Positions 1-14,500 of a stretch of 64,000 nt of DNA are shown here, piece after piece (within the stretch, counting starts at the first letter, position 1; every line of letters begins with the position of its first letter). The position numbers and the translations under genes are program-made. Source of the DNA: Amphibalanus amphitrite (taxonomy: Eukaryota; Arthropoda; Thecostraca; Balanomorpha; Balanidae); NCBI RefSeq assembly GCF_019059575.1, contig NW_024883098.1:62001-126000 (forward strand), written 5' to 3'. The notes beneath the pieces were generated by a model that was not told the DNA's origin, did no database searches, and saw only the letters and a list, made by a program, of their open reading frames with translations.

Positions 1-2529
1 GGGCTGAACTTGTCGCGTTCGAAGGAGATTTAGCGATTGTGTTCACATGTCGGTGCTGACACATGACTGGCTGGGCTGACTGATGGCTACCAACTAATGG
101 CTGACGCAGACATGATTGATTGAGTGAACTTCGGGCTCGAGTGTTGCCCCGTCTAAACTCGGTGAGATGAAGAAGTGGTGTCTAGTTGTTACCGGCCGGT
201 CGCCGGACTAACCAGCATGGTGGCACCGGCATGCCTGACGCTCCGGATTTCAATTAAAAGACGGAATGTCCCAGTTTCTCCCTGGGCCTGTCTACCGGTT
301 TGTCAATCGTTAGGTTGATAGCCCGTGTTCGGGTCTTACGGATGAAATAATTCGTCTGTTGTGGTTTCTGGTTTAGGACTCGCCCTACAGCTTCATTATT
401 TCTGTTGTTCTTGAACATCTTGGTACCAAAACACTTGTCCATGTCGACATTTCCATTTGTATTGTCTCATTAACCCTTTGCTCTTCGTTGTGAACTTCAA
501 GCAGCGAAACCACATGTTGGAGTGTCCTATGCCTATGAACTTAGCCTTCAGTATAAGCATGCGCAAAATTAACTGTGTATCATTTTTAGCTGCTTTTTGG
601 GACCAACTATAGACCTCTACTTGGACTGTGGCCCCAGATAGAAGTCTATTGTCAAACGTCAGATAGAAGTCTATTTTCAAACGTCTGATTTTGTACTGGG
701 CCAATTTTTCGGTGAGTTCTCTGGCTCTCCATTCTTACTGAAAAACATGCTTGTGATTAGGCATGAGGTTTCACTAGTAGTTTTTTTTTAAGGGAAATAA
801 TCAGCTATTACGAGCAGCGCTCATTGCAAGCTACCCAGTGCTGAAAACCGTCTTTTGATTACACCAAGGCCTTACTGTATATTCAAGTTTGCGACCTTAT
901 GAAACATATTCCTGAATTGCAGTTTGGCACGAAAGGTGGTGCGGCTCGGTTCCGCCCATTTCATACAGTAACTTTTGACGGATTGCGTGCGGGTGAATTT
1001 GTGCCGCAGCGCACGGGCGCCCGTGGCCATTAGGTGGTCGTTGGCGTGCGCCAACCGCCGCTGACGTGTATACAGGGCAATGTCGCCGTATGTATCGCTC
1101 GTCCGGCGGCAAACCCCGGTGGAATAAACCGCCGCTCCGTTTTGGAGGTCGATGGAAATTGTTCCTGGCTGCCACCATGGCGTGAGGTCTGTCCAGGGGC
1201 AGTGAGTGGACTGAGTCCCTGGAGAATACTCACCGCGATGAAGTTATGGGACTCATTGGGCAAATAACGACGCAGAGGATGCATTGCAATGCCCTTGCAT
1301 AGGGAAGGGATAGAGTTCTCGCATGTAGGTTCGAGGAATGTTCGCGAACATGAAACGAATGGCTAAAATCTAGGGTTTTATGTTTTTTGCTTATCAAGCC
1401 TTTGTAGCCAATCCGTACAATCTGCCGAGCTCTTTTTCATACTTTGTAGCGTAACCACTACGGAATTATTTATCTTAAAATAGAAACTTTTTCAACATTG
1501 GTACAGATACTCGCCCGGTTGCTTTTCCGGTCTAATCTGCAGCTTTTTTGCGACCTCAGCCTGATTGCAACCATGCAAGCTTATCTGCAAAATTGCAAAC
1601 TGTGCAGGCCCGTATGCGAAAGTGACGGATGTAACGGAAGCTCTCGTAATATTTTGTGCCGACGTCATTCGCGTTGATAGTGAGATGAGGCATTATTGTC
1701 GCACTGTGTTGCATGCCAAGCTCCTTTTATACATTATTTATGTTTAGAGATTATCCTGGTTTGAATCATCATCAAAATTATACTTTGAAGGTTAACTTAA
1801 CCCACCAAGCTCATCGCTGTTACTGATGTTGGTAATCATTCTTTACCACAAACCTTGCCGCTTGAGCCCTTCCACTAGAATCATTACGTCCTCGTATCTC
1901 ACCAGAATGTGATTTGGTCCTGTTGAGCCCGGCCACCCTCTCCCAGTCTCGTCTCTGTCGTTTTTGGGTGTGTTTCGCCAGGTGTCGGTGGGGACCCGGC
2001 GGGTCCCGTCGTCGCCGGGCGCCGGCCGAACTGCACCTGTGACCGACGCGGCGACCCGGTATGGGGGGCCAGTTGTCGGTGCTGGTGCGTGCACAGCGGA
2101 CTGGTGGTGCTGCGTGCACGGTAAACTGGTGGTGCCTGGTGCGCTGTGATTTTGGTGCTCGCGCTGATGACACGGACTGGTGATCAGTGAACGTCCAGAA
2201 GCGTGTGGTGCCCCGATGTCGTAGACGTAATCACATCGTTGAGCGGATTTGAAGATCTCGCTGTCAAAGTACACTCGACTGAGTTGTTTCAAACCTCAGC
2301 GAGGTCATCTGATATTTGAGGTCTCCTGTCGCGGTCCATGCCCTCTGCACGTCCAGCGCCAGCCGTCTCAGCGGCTTTATCCCATCGCTTAGGCCTTCTC
2401 TCGCAGTTTCCACTTTTGTCAGGAGCTCTGTGGTCAAACGCCTTCCACTCTTTCGGGAACCTCGTCTGGCCCCATCCGGCATCTCTGTGTGTCTTTAAAT
2501 TAGCCGGTGTTTGCGGTGCCTGCACGACG
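1..2529. other. 5' flank of MGAT1, no gene recognised
   Basis: I see no exon with a recognisable protein here. A 25-bp sequence around 635-659 is repeated directly at 660-684. The last few hundred bases probably hold the MGAT1 promoter and 5' untranslated region; a TCAGT initiator-like word lies near 2185 but nothing proves it is used. Open frames in this stretch are short, overlap on both strands and look like chance. Confidence 0.5.
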
Positions 2530-5500
2530 ATGCGCCTGGAGCCGGTGTCGGCCCCTCTGCTGTTCTCGGCGGCGGCGCGGCTCCGTCCGGCGCTGCTGGC
2601 GGTGGCCACTGGCGGCGCCGTGCTGCTGCCGCTGCTGCACGCGCTGCTCTCGGCTCACGTGTGTGGCCGCACCGAGACGGGCGCCCAGCCGGCGGTGTGC
2701 GGCCGGCTGGCCGTTCAGAACGTGGCGCTGCAGCTGTCTGCCGGACTGGTCCTCTGGCTGGTGTACGGGTGGACGGCGCCGGCGGCACAGGCGCCCCACT
2801 GGGTACGAGCGCAGAATGGCGGAGTGGAGTGGTCACGAGCAGATTCAGAGTGGATAGGGGAATGCTGGGTGAATTTTGAAAGGAATGTAGGCTGGAATAG
2901 GCGGGAGAGCTCAGGAGATGGCATCCAGGCACTGTTGGGGTTGGACGAGGAGGGCAGTGAATAAGAACTTGTGGTGTTAGTCGACCCGCAAAGCAATGAC
3001 CTAGAACAGCTATCAAATTTGATGGTGGTTCAGAATACGAGTCGTTACCCTGAATGTATGTACCAATAGGTGGATGAGTGTGTCTACGAATGCTAAAGAT
3101 GATGTTGCCGTTAGTTGCAGCCATAAAACATATTCCACCACATTTGTGCCGTTTTGCCGTCGGTCGTCTGTATCGCTATACATGCACCACACAGCAGCTC
3201 CTCATTCGTGATATAGTGATGTTAAATAATTACAACCCAAATCGGCCGACCTTGCACAGTGAATTACCGTCATTGCAGCGGGCCCGACACGGCACCGCCA
3301 TTCTATGTTGATGTGCTAACTTGCCCGCTCCGTTCGCAGACGTTGAACAGCCTGACTGAACAATTGGCTGACCTACAGAACACGCTGTCGCAGCAGAACG
3401 CCGAGAACCGGCGGCTTCTGGACGCACTCAATAAGATCGCGGACAACAGAGGTAACGTGACGCTTCGTGGTGAGCTAAATCACAGTCGCTTCTTCTGCTT
3501 TGACGCTTATCTTCTACCGTCTTGCATGCATGGTTTTGTAGCCATGTATGGCTAGTAAACGGTGAGTTTTGCTTTTGTGTCGAGCGCTTGTATTTCGTAG
3601 CTTTCTGTATTTCCCGGATGGTATTCATGCCAACCGGGTACCAACGGTGGCACTGCACCGTTCTGCACGCGTCTACATCGATTGCCGCTGTCGGCCGCGG
3701 CGACTCTACGAAATCTAGCGTCGTGCATTAGTCACGGGTGAGGCGCTATGAGGCCCGTTAGCATGCCTCGCACTCTTGCACGGGGTCAAATAGCACATCG
3801 TGTCGACTCGACGGTAGCACTGGACTAAAGTTTCAGGGCTGACACTGCGGGAGTCCCCACCGACGGTTTGGATTGTGCCATGGCCCGGTTGGCAGTTATG
3901 GTCGTATGCTATTATATTTTCATTCCTCACCGCCTACTTCCATTGAGGTTGTGTGCTCGACCAAAACAACGAAATGGAAGCCCATCGCAGTTGGAATTTC
4001 ACGCTTATTGACATACCTATCGTCTGCGTCGGCTAATAGTCATTGAGTTCCGCTTGCTTTCTGTGTATACCTTCTGTGTAGTTTAGTTTCTAACCAAGCA
4101 TGCAGTCCGAGGGAAGTGATTCTCTTCCAACAAAAGATTGCCCATAGTGATCACACTCGAAGCCGGCAAATTGGCTCCGGCCAGCGGGTAATGAAAACTC
4201 TTCACGGTTTCCCACTTGCAGCTGTTTCAAATGCAGTCACTTTTAAGGCCGTTTATGCCTGACTGCATCGACCATGTACGTTTATGATGTCCTGAAATTT
4301 TAATGATGACCATCGACCAAATATTTCTTGAGGCTCGGCAGTGAAATGAATTATTTCTTGTTCGTGGTGGTCCTATACGTTTCATTCTTTATTGCCGCAG
4401 CGGTGTGCTATTAAACATAAGCGTAGCGTGGTGCTATCATTTTCGAAGTCGTGACAATGTTGCCACTGCCTTGTTGACAGTAGAACATCACTGCTACCTA
4501 TGAGTATCGAACGCAGTGGGACTAGGGAAAGTTCCGTAGGTGTTAGCTATCGTGCATTGTTGAGCTAAATTTGATGCTATAAACGTGTGATCACATGCGT
4601 GTATGGGACGGAACGGATGATTATGATTTTTGTCGACCCGAAACCAATATCCTGTCGGTAAATTTATATATCAAATGGCAATCGCCCACATACTTGTCTG
4701 TAGGTCGTGTTATCGTTATTCGTAAATCGTTTTCGTTTTTATCGTTCATTACCATGCTGCCGTTGGGCAGCGGCTTTAGTCAGATAGTCCCCGCCCGTCA
4801 GTTTCTCCGTCCCCCCCCCCCCCCGGGGGAGTGCTACGGGGTTGGCCACTTCCACAGCTGTCGTGTGTTCGCCGCCCTGGTGACTATCGGCCCTTCCCAG
4901 CCACCGCCATACCGCAGTGGCGCCTGATGGTAGCACTTCCCCCAGCTGGCCCATCCCTGCCCTACACCCTCGCTTCCTCCCCTCCCGCCCCTCCCGCCCT
5001 CAGTGGTACACAAAAGCGGAGCCCGCCGACCGCCGACCATCCCCCGCGGCCGACCACCACCTGTGACTGCAGCCCGAACAGGTGTCGTGAAACGACCCCG
5101 CCCCTGCTCTCAGTCACTCTGAAACATGCTGAGGCCCTCCCGGCGCCCCCGTCGAGTCCTGCAGGATCCCGCTGGGTCCCATGGTGCTCCAGCCTGTGTG
5201 TTCTGGTGTGCTCTGATATATTCATGAACATGACTATGTTGTCCGGGGCGTTGTATTCACCGTGAAACAATCTAGGTTTTATGAGCGGCCAGTAATAACT
5301 TGTTTGTGGCGTCGTTAATGGTGCAGTATTAGCACCGTTGTGTGGGCCCCATTCACCCAACAGTGCATGTCGTATAATTTTGTGATGCATGTCGTTTCGT
5401 CTATAGCGCATATTGGCGTATTACCTCTGTGTACGCTTCTGTTGTGTGTGTTTCTATGATGACACAACCGGGACCGGCGTAATCGGGTACACAGCCTGAC

Positions 5501-8500
5501 TACCTATTTATCAGTAAACAACATACAAAGCAGAGAAGACGGATCACATTTACTAAGACGTCATGTTTGCAGACTGGCGTAGCATTGCGATGGCGAGTGA
5601 TGCGGAATGAAATTTCTAAACGTTAGCTTCAAATAATCGACATTCAACCATCACGGGCATCACCTAATATGGACTACAATACTGTTGGACGTTGGTTGCA
5701 GAATTACGTTGAAAAGACTATTCTTTTTACGCTTCTGACTATATTAAAATGTGATTATTCTGCTCATCATTCATAAAACATTAAATCAGGACAATCATCA
5801 TAAGTTCACCATTTCGCTCTGCATCTGATTATCTTTTCCCTCACTCACCAACCACCGCGGCCTCCCTCCACTAATCCCGTCCCCTCCCCCGGCAGTGGCC
5901 GCTGCAGCGCCGGCCGGCTTAGTTGCGCCGGGCGCCGCCGGCGGCGCCACGGTCGCCGCGCCGGTGATCGCCGTCCTGGTGTTCGCGTGTAACCGAGTGA
6001 CGGTGTCGCGCCACCTGGACCAGGTGTTACGCTACCGACCCGACCCGGCGCGCTTCCCGGTGATCGTGTCGCAGGACTGCGGCGACCGGCCCACCGCCGA
6101 GGTCATAGCCGGGTACGGCAGCGCCGTCAAACACATCCAGGTTAGTTGCAGGGGGCGACAGGCCCAACCTTAGAGTTCGCCGGGTTTGACTCATCTTTCA
6201 AGCTTGAATAAACTTTTAAGTTGAAATTTTGCTCTGACGGCATATTTTAGTCGTTCATTGGTAACCTATTGCATACCCAAGCTTACATAAGGACGTGCAG
6301 GCCCAATATTTCGCCCATTCGCCCTATCTTGACCGCTCACACCCTTTTCCTACAGCAACCGGATCAGAGCGACATAGTTCTGCCGGCCAAGGAGAAGAAG
6401 TTCAAGGGCTACTTCAAGATCGCGCGTCACTACCGCTGGGCGCTGAGCCAGGCGTTCGACACGTTCAACCACTCGACGGTGCTGATCCTGGAGGATGATC
6501 TGGACATCGCGCCCGACATCTTCGACTACTTCACCAGCACGTACCCGCTGCTGCGGGACGACCCGACCCTGTGGTGTGTCTCCGCCTGGAACGATAACGG
6601 TGAGTTCCTGGGGGCGCACGCACTGACGTGTCTGACCCTTCGATTGGTATGGACCATAGACTAAATGAGATAAATTACAAATGAGACATAAATTAGCAAA
6701 AATGAGACATGTTTGTCATGCAGTCGAAACAATTAAAATGTATTGAACCTATCTAGGTTCATAACAACGTGATATTCGTTCAGAACAGCGTTTACTTCTG
6801 ACGGATGCAAACACCTGTATCCTTCTCCTGCCGTCCGGGCGTCGTGTTTCTCTACCAGCAGCTGACCTTGCCGTCATATATGACTCTTGTGTGCATTCTC
6901 CGCCAGGTAAACTGTCGCGGATCAACGCCTCGGCTGCGGAGCTGCTGTACCGCAGCGACTTTTTCCCGGGACTCGGCTGGATGATCACCGATAAACTCTG
7001 GCACGAGCTGCGAGACAAGTGGCCCAAATCGTACGTAGCTGGGGAGTCTGAGTGGTTGTGGGGCGGAAAGGTGCAAAAATAAGTCATTTGCATTGAGTTC
7101 GCTTCCTGAGCTCGGCTGGCATATTTAATATTCATTAATGTTACGTGTTTCCCATCCGGGCTGGAGAAAATTAAATCTTCGATTCTCCCCTCTGGCTGCT
7201 TTGCTCTCGACATATTTAACTCCTCCAGTTTTCCGTACGCCTCTTTTGACTTTCTGGTATGTTCTTCGTTTTTTTTTTCATTTCATCCCATATTGAGGAT
7301 AAAATCGTTGATGCGACTATGACTGTAAGACGCTCATTTCCCTCTCTGTGTCCTCTGTAAGGTACTGGGACGACTGGATGAGGGAGCCGGCCCAGCGACT
7401 GGACAGGGCCTGCATCAGACCAGAGGTGTCCCGCACCAGAACGTTCGGCAAAAAGGGAGTCAGCAAGTGAGTCCGCCGGGTGGACGCCGGAGGGTGCAAA
7501 TTGGACGGGGATTGGGTGGACTGGGTGTGGTGGTGGGCGAAAGTGGGGTGGGTGCCGATTGTGGTGTGGTAAGTAATAAGCCAAAAGAAAAGGTTTTCGA
7601 TGACGTATATTGCATCCAACAATCACCTATTTTTTTTTTTTTTTTAGAGTGCATTACTTTTATGTGCTTGCGTTCGGTCTTGGGATTTCTCAGCAGATGT
7701 CGCCAATAGCAGAGAGATTGATCTAGAATGTCTCGTTGCTTAGTGATTAATGTCGTGGCTTCTGTTTAGGTTCTAAGTGGTTGTATAAACCGCAATTATC
7801 ACGTTCGTTTGTGGCTGATGCAGTGTTGTGGTGATCAGTTTCGTGTTGTTTTCCTGCATTTGCATTTATCTCTACTTCTCTTGTTTTCAGTGGGTTATTC
7901 TTCGAGAAGCATTTGAAGTTTATTCACTTAAACGATAGACCAGTACCGTTTACCAAAATGGACATGAGTTATTTACTACGGGTGAGTAGTTGTGACGCCG
8001 TTTATCTGCCGTACGATGTGCAAACGTTGTAAAGCCCGCGCCTGTAGGAATAGGTTTTCCTGGTCGACGGGCGCCGCGTCGGAACGCGAGGCTGGCTTTC
8101 ACCTCGGGCGGGCTGACCGTTCCGACTCCCACCTCGAGCTGGGTTATAACGGGTGAGCACCGGCCGATCGGGGCTCTCGTGTGGTGGCTTCGCTCGAGGT
8201 AGGTGTCCCGCTGACCCGGAGGATGGGGCTTTGTGCTCACCCCGCCTCCCTAGCTAGGCTAGGAGCAAGGTAAAGTAAATGTGTAGATTGCGCGTGTTAG
8301 GGTATGTTAGGCTAATCTGCGCGTTTATTCTGAGGCGACGTAATTTCCCGTAGACGTACATTCCCGAGCAGTCTTGTTTCATTCTTTGGCGTTATACTTG
8401 TTTTATGTAAATAATAACGGAGCAGAAATCTTTATCTTGTTTGGCAGAGGGAGACATTCGAGACGAGAGACGAAAGACGGAGATAATGAATGAGTCACGG

Positions 8501-11500
8501 AGTTTAAACATTAACGTAACGTAAATGTAATAATAACGTAACTTGCAATTAAGACGGTGTAATGCACACCGCAACCCACGAGGGTGCGCGACCCAACCGT
8601 GTGTGCACAAAGGTGATGCATTCCCTGTCCACCGGATGCCTAAGTAAAGTAAAGATAATAGTTGGACCACCACGGCTGGGTGGCAGACGGCTGTTGGAGG
8701 ATTGCACGGGTGTCGGCGGTAGCGCTGCCGCTGGCATCACGGGTACATTACATAAATTTTGGTGCATCGGCCGGGAATCGCTGTTACGTGTGCACATTGC
8801 GCTCAAGTCGGCAGTGAGCCTTCTTCTGATATGGAGAAGCCCGTAAGTCTCGACCGAGCAGGCTAGTTCGCGTGCACAATCATGTCAGTCGGTGTGACCC
8901 TTGTTCAGCCACTATATAAGTCTTAAACTGCGTTAGTTGGTTGGAGAAGCCCGTAAATCCGCGACCCAGACACCTGTTGTTTGGGCGGCATGTTGTGCAA
9001 GTCGGCAGCGATCCCTTCTCTTGATATAGAGAAGCCCATAAGTCTCGACCGAACTAGCTTGTCTTGCGTGCGCTTTGTGCTGTAGTCGGTGTGACCCTTG
9101 TCCGACCGCTATATAAGTCTTAAACTGCATTAGTTGGTTGGAGAAGCCCGTAAATCTCGACCGAACAGCCCCAGTCGATGTGCCGATTTAATTTGCTCAC
9201 TCCGTGAAATATTCATTACTCAGGGACAATCGAGCGAGCCAGCCACCAAAAATTCATTAGGAAAATTTTGTTGACGACTGCAATAATAAGACATCGGTGA
9301 GAGGAAATATCTGACCGATAAACGGCGAACCGTATGATTGATTGATAAAAGTATATGATTGATATAATTGAATGTTGTGCGAGTGATGAAATTGAAATGT
9401 TTTCGTCACGGATAAAGGCCTGTCCTGACGAGAACTTCAATTATTGTTATGCCTGATATCTAGTGTTATGTTTGAAATGCTATGGAACTTTGCTGTGCTT
9501 CATTTCTTTCTAAAAACTATAAATGGTCAATTCAAACTTTGCTATCAGGCGTTGAATTGTAAAACTTTATAAATTCGTAATGATATGATTTTGACAGCGA
9601 TGTACCTACCTACAATTTTCGTGATGCGTAATGTGGTTTTGTCATTGAAACTGATCACTTCACTCGTCAAAATCATTTGAAATGCCGGTTAAATTATTAC
9701 CTAAACATTCACTAAGCGAGCTGTTAGAATTAGGACCATGTTTCCTCAGAATTATTTGTAAATTTTGCATTTAACCGTTCAAAGGTTATTTCACCGTTTT
9801 ACTGTTCTTATTCTCTCATTCACTGATCGGGAATCAATGAAATTCTGGGAAAAATTCTGAATAAGGTATTCATAAGGAAATGTCAAAATTGCCATATTTT
9901 GCTCATAATTCTCATGAATTATCGTAATTGAACATATTGATTATTTCCCATTTTACTATAACCTGGGCTAGGCTCACTGATCGAATATAAATTAATTGCC
10001 GGTGAAACTTTAAATTCACTAGGTGGAAATGTCAAACTTGTCTGTTTAACTCAAACCTTTGATAAATAATGCATTTTGCCGTATTAAATCCTTTCACCGT
10101 TTTAATCTATTTGCTTCGTACAGGTTTTTGTAATCGTTTACTTTGATCAAATGCTGCAAGTCGTTAATTAAATTTCATTCATTTAACAAATGTGTTATGG
10201 ATACGTATTGCCCGACCTTTATATTTAAAACGCTTTATTGTATTTGTAAAGCTCGATTAAGACGGTAGGAATGTAAATTTAATTACCAATTACTTTCTTG
10301 ATTTTCCGTTTAGGTACGTGCCTAAGCCGACGTTTTGAAACGTTCATGTAACAAAATGAATCATCGTTAAACATCGGCTTTTTAGGGATGTTATTTACCG
10401 TTTAACTTTTGGCACTTACGCGCTTTACGCCCGTGTTCTACATGATTCAGGGACCAAATAATATAAGATGTCGTTTTAGTTTATATCCACTTTATTTGCC
10501 TGTAAATGTATCAAGATAAAGCAAATTTCAAACTTACTCACATTTTACTTGCATATCGTTTAAATTGTTATAACGTTTCAATATGCTTTTCATTGTTGGA
10601 CGAAGGCTCACCGGTTACATTAAATTGCTTGTCATAATTTGAGGTAATTGATTTAAAAATAAAACTGTCAGCATTGTTCAGGTTATGATTTTAAGCATAA
10701 TCTGGTTCAATTTCACAGTTTTAATTTCATTTTTACGTTGATGATGATTAGTTGAGCGTACAGCCCTTTTATGCGTTTCTTCGGATACCGATCCTGTGGA
10801 TCTATGTCTGGTTGATGGTTCCCCGCTCCCCTAATTGACAGCCGCCAACGAACGAAATCGTTCTTTCGTATTCGAAGAACTCAGAGCCGAATACCAGTTT
10901 CGCTATTCTGTCCTTATCTCCAGCGCCGGCGCCGCCCGCTCGACTTGGTCATTGGTCAATGGTCACCGACCTAGCCGGTGTGTTTGCTGTTTGGCCCGTC
11001 GTCCCAATCCATTATTCCAGCGCCGCTGGGCATGCGTCGGAGCGCTGTAATGGCGGAGACTAGTGGAATGCGGTACCGCATTTCCGCAGACTATTATCCT
11101 CCATGGGCGAAATGCGCCAGAGCCTCGTCTCCCAGTCAATTCCATCTCGGTCCCGCTCATTATATCAGCGATCGGTCATTTCCTCTTCCTGGCTTTCACA
11201 GCCATCGGCGCTGCGCCGCACGCACATTTGACCCGCTTCTCTGCGCAGTGGGAGTCGAACCATGTCCCACTTTCTCTTTCACCAGATCCCACGCACCATC
11301 TAATCACTTCCCCGCTCGCCATGTGCCAGTGACGGTGACCCGACCCACAGTCGGCTCTGTCGCTGAACCGTTACCAAAGGGCCGGCGACGAGAGATACCG
11401 CTCTGAACTCAGTTTAGGCGGAACGAAATTTGAATGACTTGTTTTGTGCAAAATTTCATGGCCCATTCAGCATGATCATACCGACCATTACCTGTGACCA

Positions 11501-14500
11501 CGCAATGCCGCTCTAAACTCAGTTTAGGCGGAAGGAAATTTAAATTATTTGTTTGGCGAAATAAATGGCCCGTTTAGCATGATCATACCGGTCAATACCT
11601 GGGACTACTGAGACGGCCGCTCACGTGGTCAGGTCGGATGGTCGACTGTGACGTGTTAAACGTACAATTTCGGAATAGTTCAGTCTTAACCAGTGTCTCA
11701 TGGAATACAAATTTCATTAACAACCAAAGCTTGCAGTCATGAGGTATCGATTTATTTGCTGTAATTTTCAAAGTCCGACCATCAATCGGAAGAGGGCCAT
11801 GAATCACGGACAATCATCCGCGGTGTTGTGATGTCACGCCCCACGGCCAATGTTAGCCGTCTTTAACAACCAGAGGTGCCCCAATAACCGCGGCTGGTAT
11901 GTACCGTATATCCTTCCTTCTATCCAATACTCTCTCCTTTCATCAGGCATATTTAAATTAAGCATGTGCTCTGTAACTGGTTGATTAAAAGTATGAAACG
12001 TTGAATGTGCGAAGTGTAATGAAGTGTTCTGTAAATGGTTGATTGTTCGCAAACGTTTAAATGTGGAAAGTGTGATGAATATGATGTGACTGACTTAGCT
12101 AGGCATTGCGTAATGAACGTTTTTCCTGCCGAGTTGTTTTGTTTTTTATCGTCAGGTGCGCGGCGGGCGATCTCCGAGAGCCTCCGACGGATGTGGAGGA
12201 CAGATCGCCTGCACGACAGGGAGCCGCGTCGCCCTCGGCTCGGTCAATGTCGCCGTCGGGAAGCAGATACGAGAGAGTAGAAGTCGTCGCGGTAGCAGAG
12301 GAGAGAAGGAAGTAGATGTCGCCGTCGGGTAGCTGAGAAGAGAAGAGAGTAGAGGTCGTCGCGGTAGCAGAGAAGAGAAAGAAGTAGATGTCGTCGTCGG
12401 GTAGCAGAGAGGAAACGAGAAGTAGATGTCGCCGACGCGGTAGCAGAGAGGAGACGCACCTGCACCGTCTGTCCGCCGCGTCATAGAGAGAAACAAAGGA
12501 CGTCGCCAGGAGGCGTCATCAGCTGCGCCGTCGGCAGAGGGCGCCGCAAAGTGACGGCGGCGTCGCCAGCATCACCGCCGAGTGAGGGAGCGCCGCCCCG
12601 CCGTCCGCCGCGATAGAGAGAGGAAGTCGCCGCGCCGCCGCGAGAGAAGAAAGAGGGAGAGAAATGGAGCGGGGGACCGCTTCCGCCGCGAGTGGGGAGA
12701 GAAGCGGTGTCGCCAGGAGAGCGTCGCCGCTAGCGCCACCAAGTGGCAGAGGACGGCGCGACCATGAGGGCGCCGACGCCGGAGTACCGCGCGTCGCCGC
12801 CACGAGCGACGCCCGCCGTCTGCCGCGGTAGAGATGAAGAAAGTAGCAGCAGATGACCAGAAGTAGCAGCAGATGACGCCGTCGCGAAAGTAGCAGCAGA
12901 TGACCAGAAGTAGCAGCAGATGATGCCGTCGCGGTTGAAGGAAGTGAACAGAAGTAGCAGCAGATGATGCCGTCGCGGTAGAAGGAAGTGAACAGAAGTA
13001 GCAGCAGATGACGCCGTCGCGGTTGAAGGAAGTGAACAGAAGTAGCAGCAGATGATGCCGTCGCGGTTGAAGGAAGTGAACAGAAGTAGCAGCAGATGAT
13101 GCCGTCGCGGTAGAAGGAAGTGAACAGAAGTAGCAGCAGATGACGCCGTCGCGGTTGAAGGAAGTGAACAGAAGTAGCAGCAGATGATGCCGTCGCGGTT
13201 GAAGGAAGTGAACAGAAGTAGCAGCAGATGATGCCGTCGCGGTAGAAGGAAGTGAACAGAAGTAGCAGCAGATGACGCCGTCGCGGTTGAAGGAAGTGAA
13301 CAGAAGTAGCAGCAGATGATGCCGTCGCGGTAGAAGGAAGTGAACAGAAGTAGCAGCAGATGACGCCGTCGCGGTAGAAGGAAGTGAACAGAAGTAGCAG
13401 CAGATGACGCCGTCGCGGTAGAAGGAAGTGACACAGTAGGGCGTCGCCAGCTGAGGGCGCCGCCATCCGAGGGCGCCGCAATCCGTCGCACCGCCGTCCT
13501 CCGCGAGTCTAGAGAATAGCGGTGCCGCCGAGAGAGCGTCGCCAGCTGAGGGCGACGCAAAAGGGCGCCGCCAAACGAGGGCGCCGCCGTCCGAGGGCGC
13601 CGCCGCCGGAGCGCCGCGCCGCCGACCGCCGCCCGCCGCGATAGAGAGAGGGAGTCGCCGCGCCGCCGCGAGAGAAGGACGAGAGAGAGGAATGGAGGCG
13701 TCGGTCGGAATGTCGGAGGCATCACGCCGTCGTCCGCCGCGCGCCGCAAGGAGAGAGGTGTCGCCGAGAGAGCGCCGCCGCTAGCGCCACCTAGTGGCAG
13801 CAGTCGGCGCGACCATGAGAGAGTCACCAGCCAAGGACGCCGCCGCCGGAGTACCGAGCGTCGTCGCCACGGGCGCCGCCTGCCGTCCGCCGCCTGAAGC
13901 GAGCGAGAGAGAGCGTCGCTGCTAGCGCCACCAAGTGGCAGCAGACGGCGCGACCAAGAGGGCGCTCGCCGAGAGAGCGTCGCTGCTAGCGCCACCAAGT
14001 GGCAGCAGACGGCGCGACCAAGAGGGCGTCACCAGCCGAGGCCGCCGCCGGTGGTGGAAGACCCTACGACTACAGGTGGCGCTGCGGGCGGCCTGCTGCT
14101 GGATCAGCCTGGGAGCCGCCAACAGAGGCGGCTCAAGGAAAGGAGCTGCTGCACCCGACCGGGTGCTGCCCCCTGCGGTGGCAGCCAAGCGGTGCCACCC
14201 ACCGCTGCGCCCCACTATGGCGATCTGATGCTGCAGCCCGGGCTCCGCCGCCCACTGCTGCGGTCTGCTGCTGCAGCCCGGGCTCCTTCGCCCACTGCTG
14301 CGGTCCGGGCCTGCCGCCTGCTGCCGGCTGCAGCCCCTCTGCCGGCTACCTGCCCGCTGCCTGCAGCCCGCCTGCTGCCGACGAAGTAGCCCGCCTGCTG
14401 CGGACGAAACAGCCCGCTTACTGCGGCCCGAGCCGGCTGCCTGCTGTCTGCTGCCGCCTGCTGCCGGCTGCAGCCCCTCTGCCGGCTACCTGCCCGCTGC

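Noticed and set aside
1030..1284. Overlapping frames on both strands near 1.0-1.3 kb
   Set aside because: Short, no splice partners, no recognisable protein.
12838..13440. Possible CRISPR array
   Set aside because: Units are contiguous 44-bp tandem repeats without distinct spacers, and the genome is eukaryotic.
12519..13998. Long minus-strand open frames (320 and 422 codons) rich in Leu, Phe and Ser
   Set aside because: They arise from a 44-bp repeat read in all three frames; there is no domain, no splice context, and they lie inside a non-coding LTR element.
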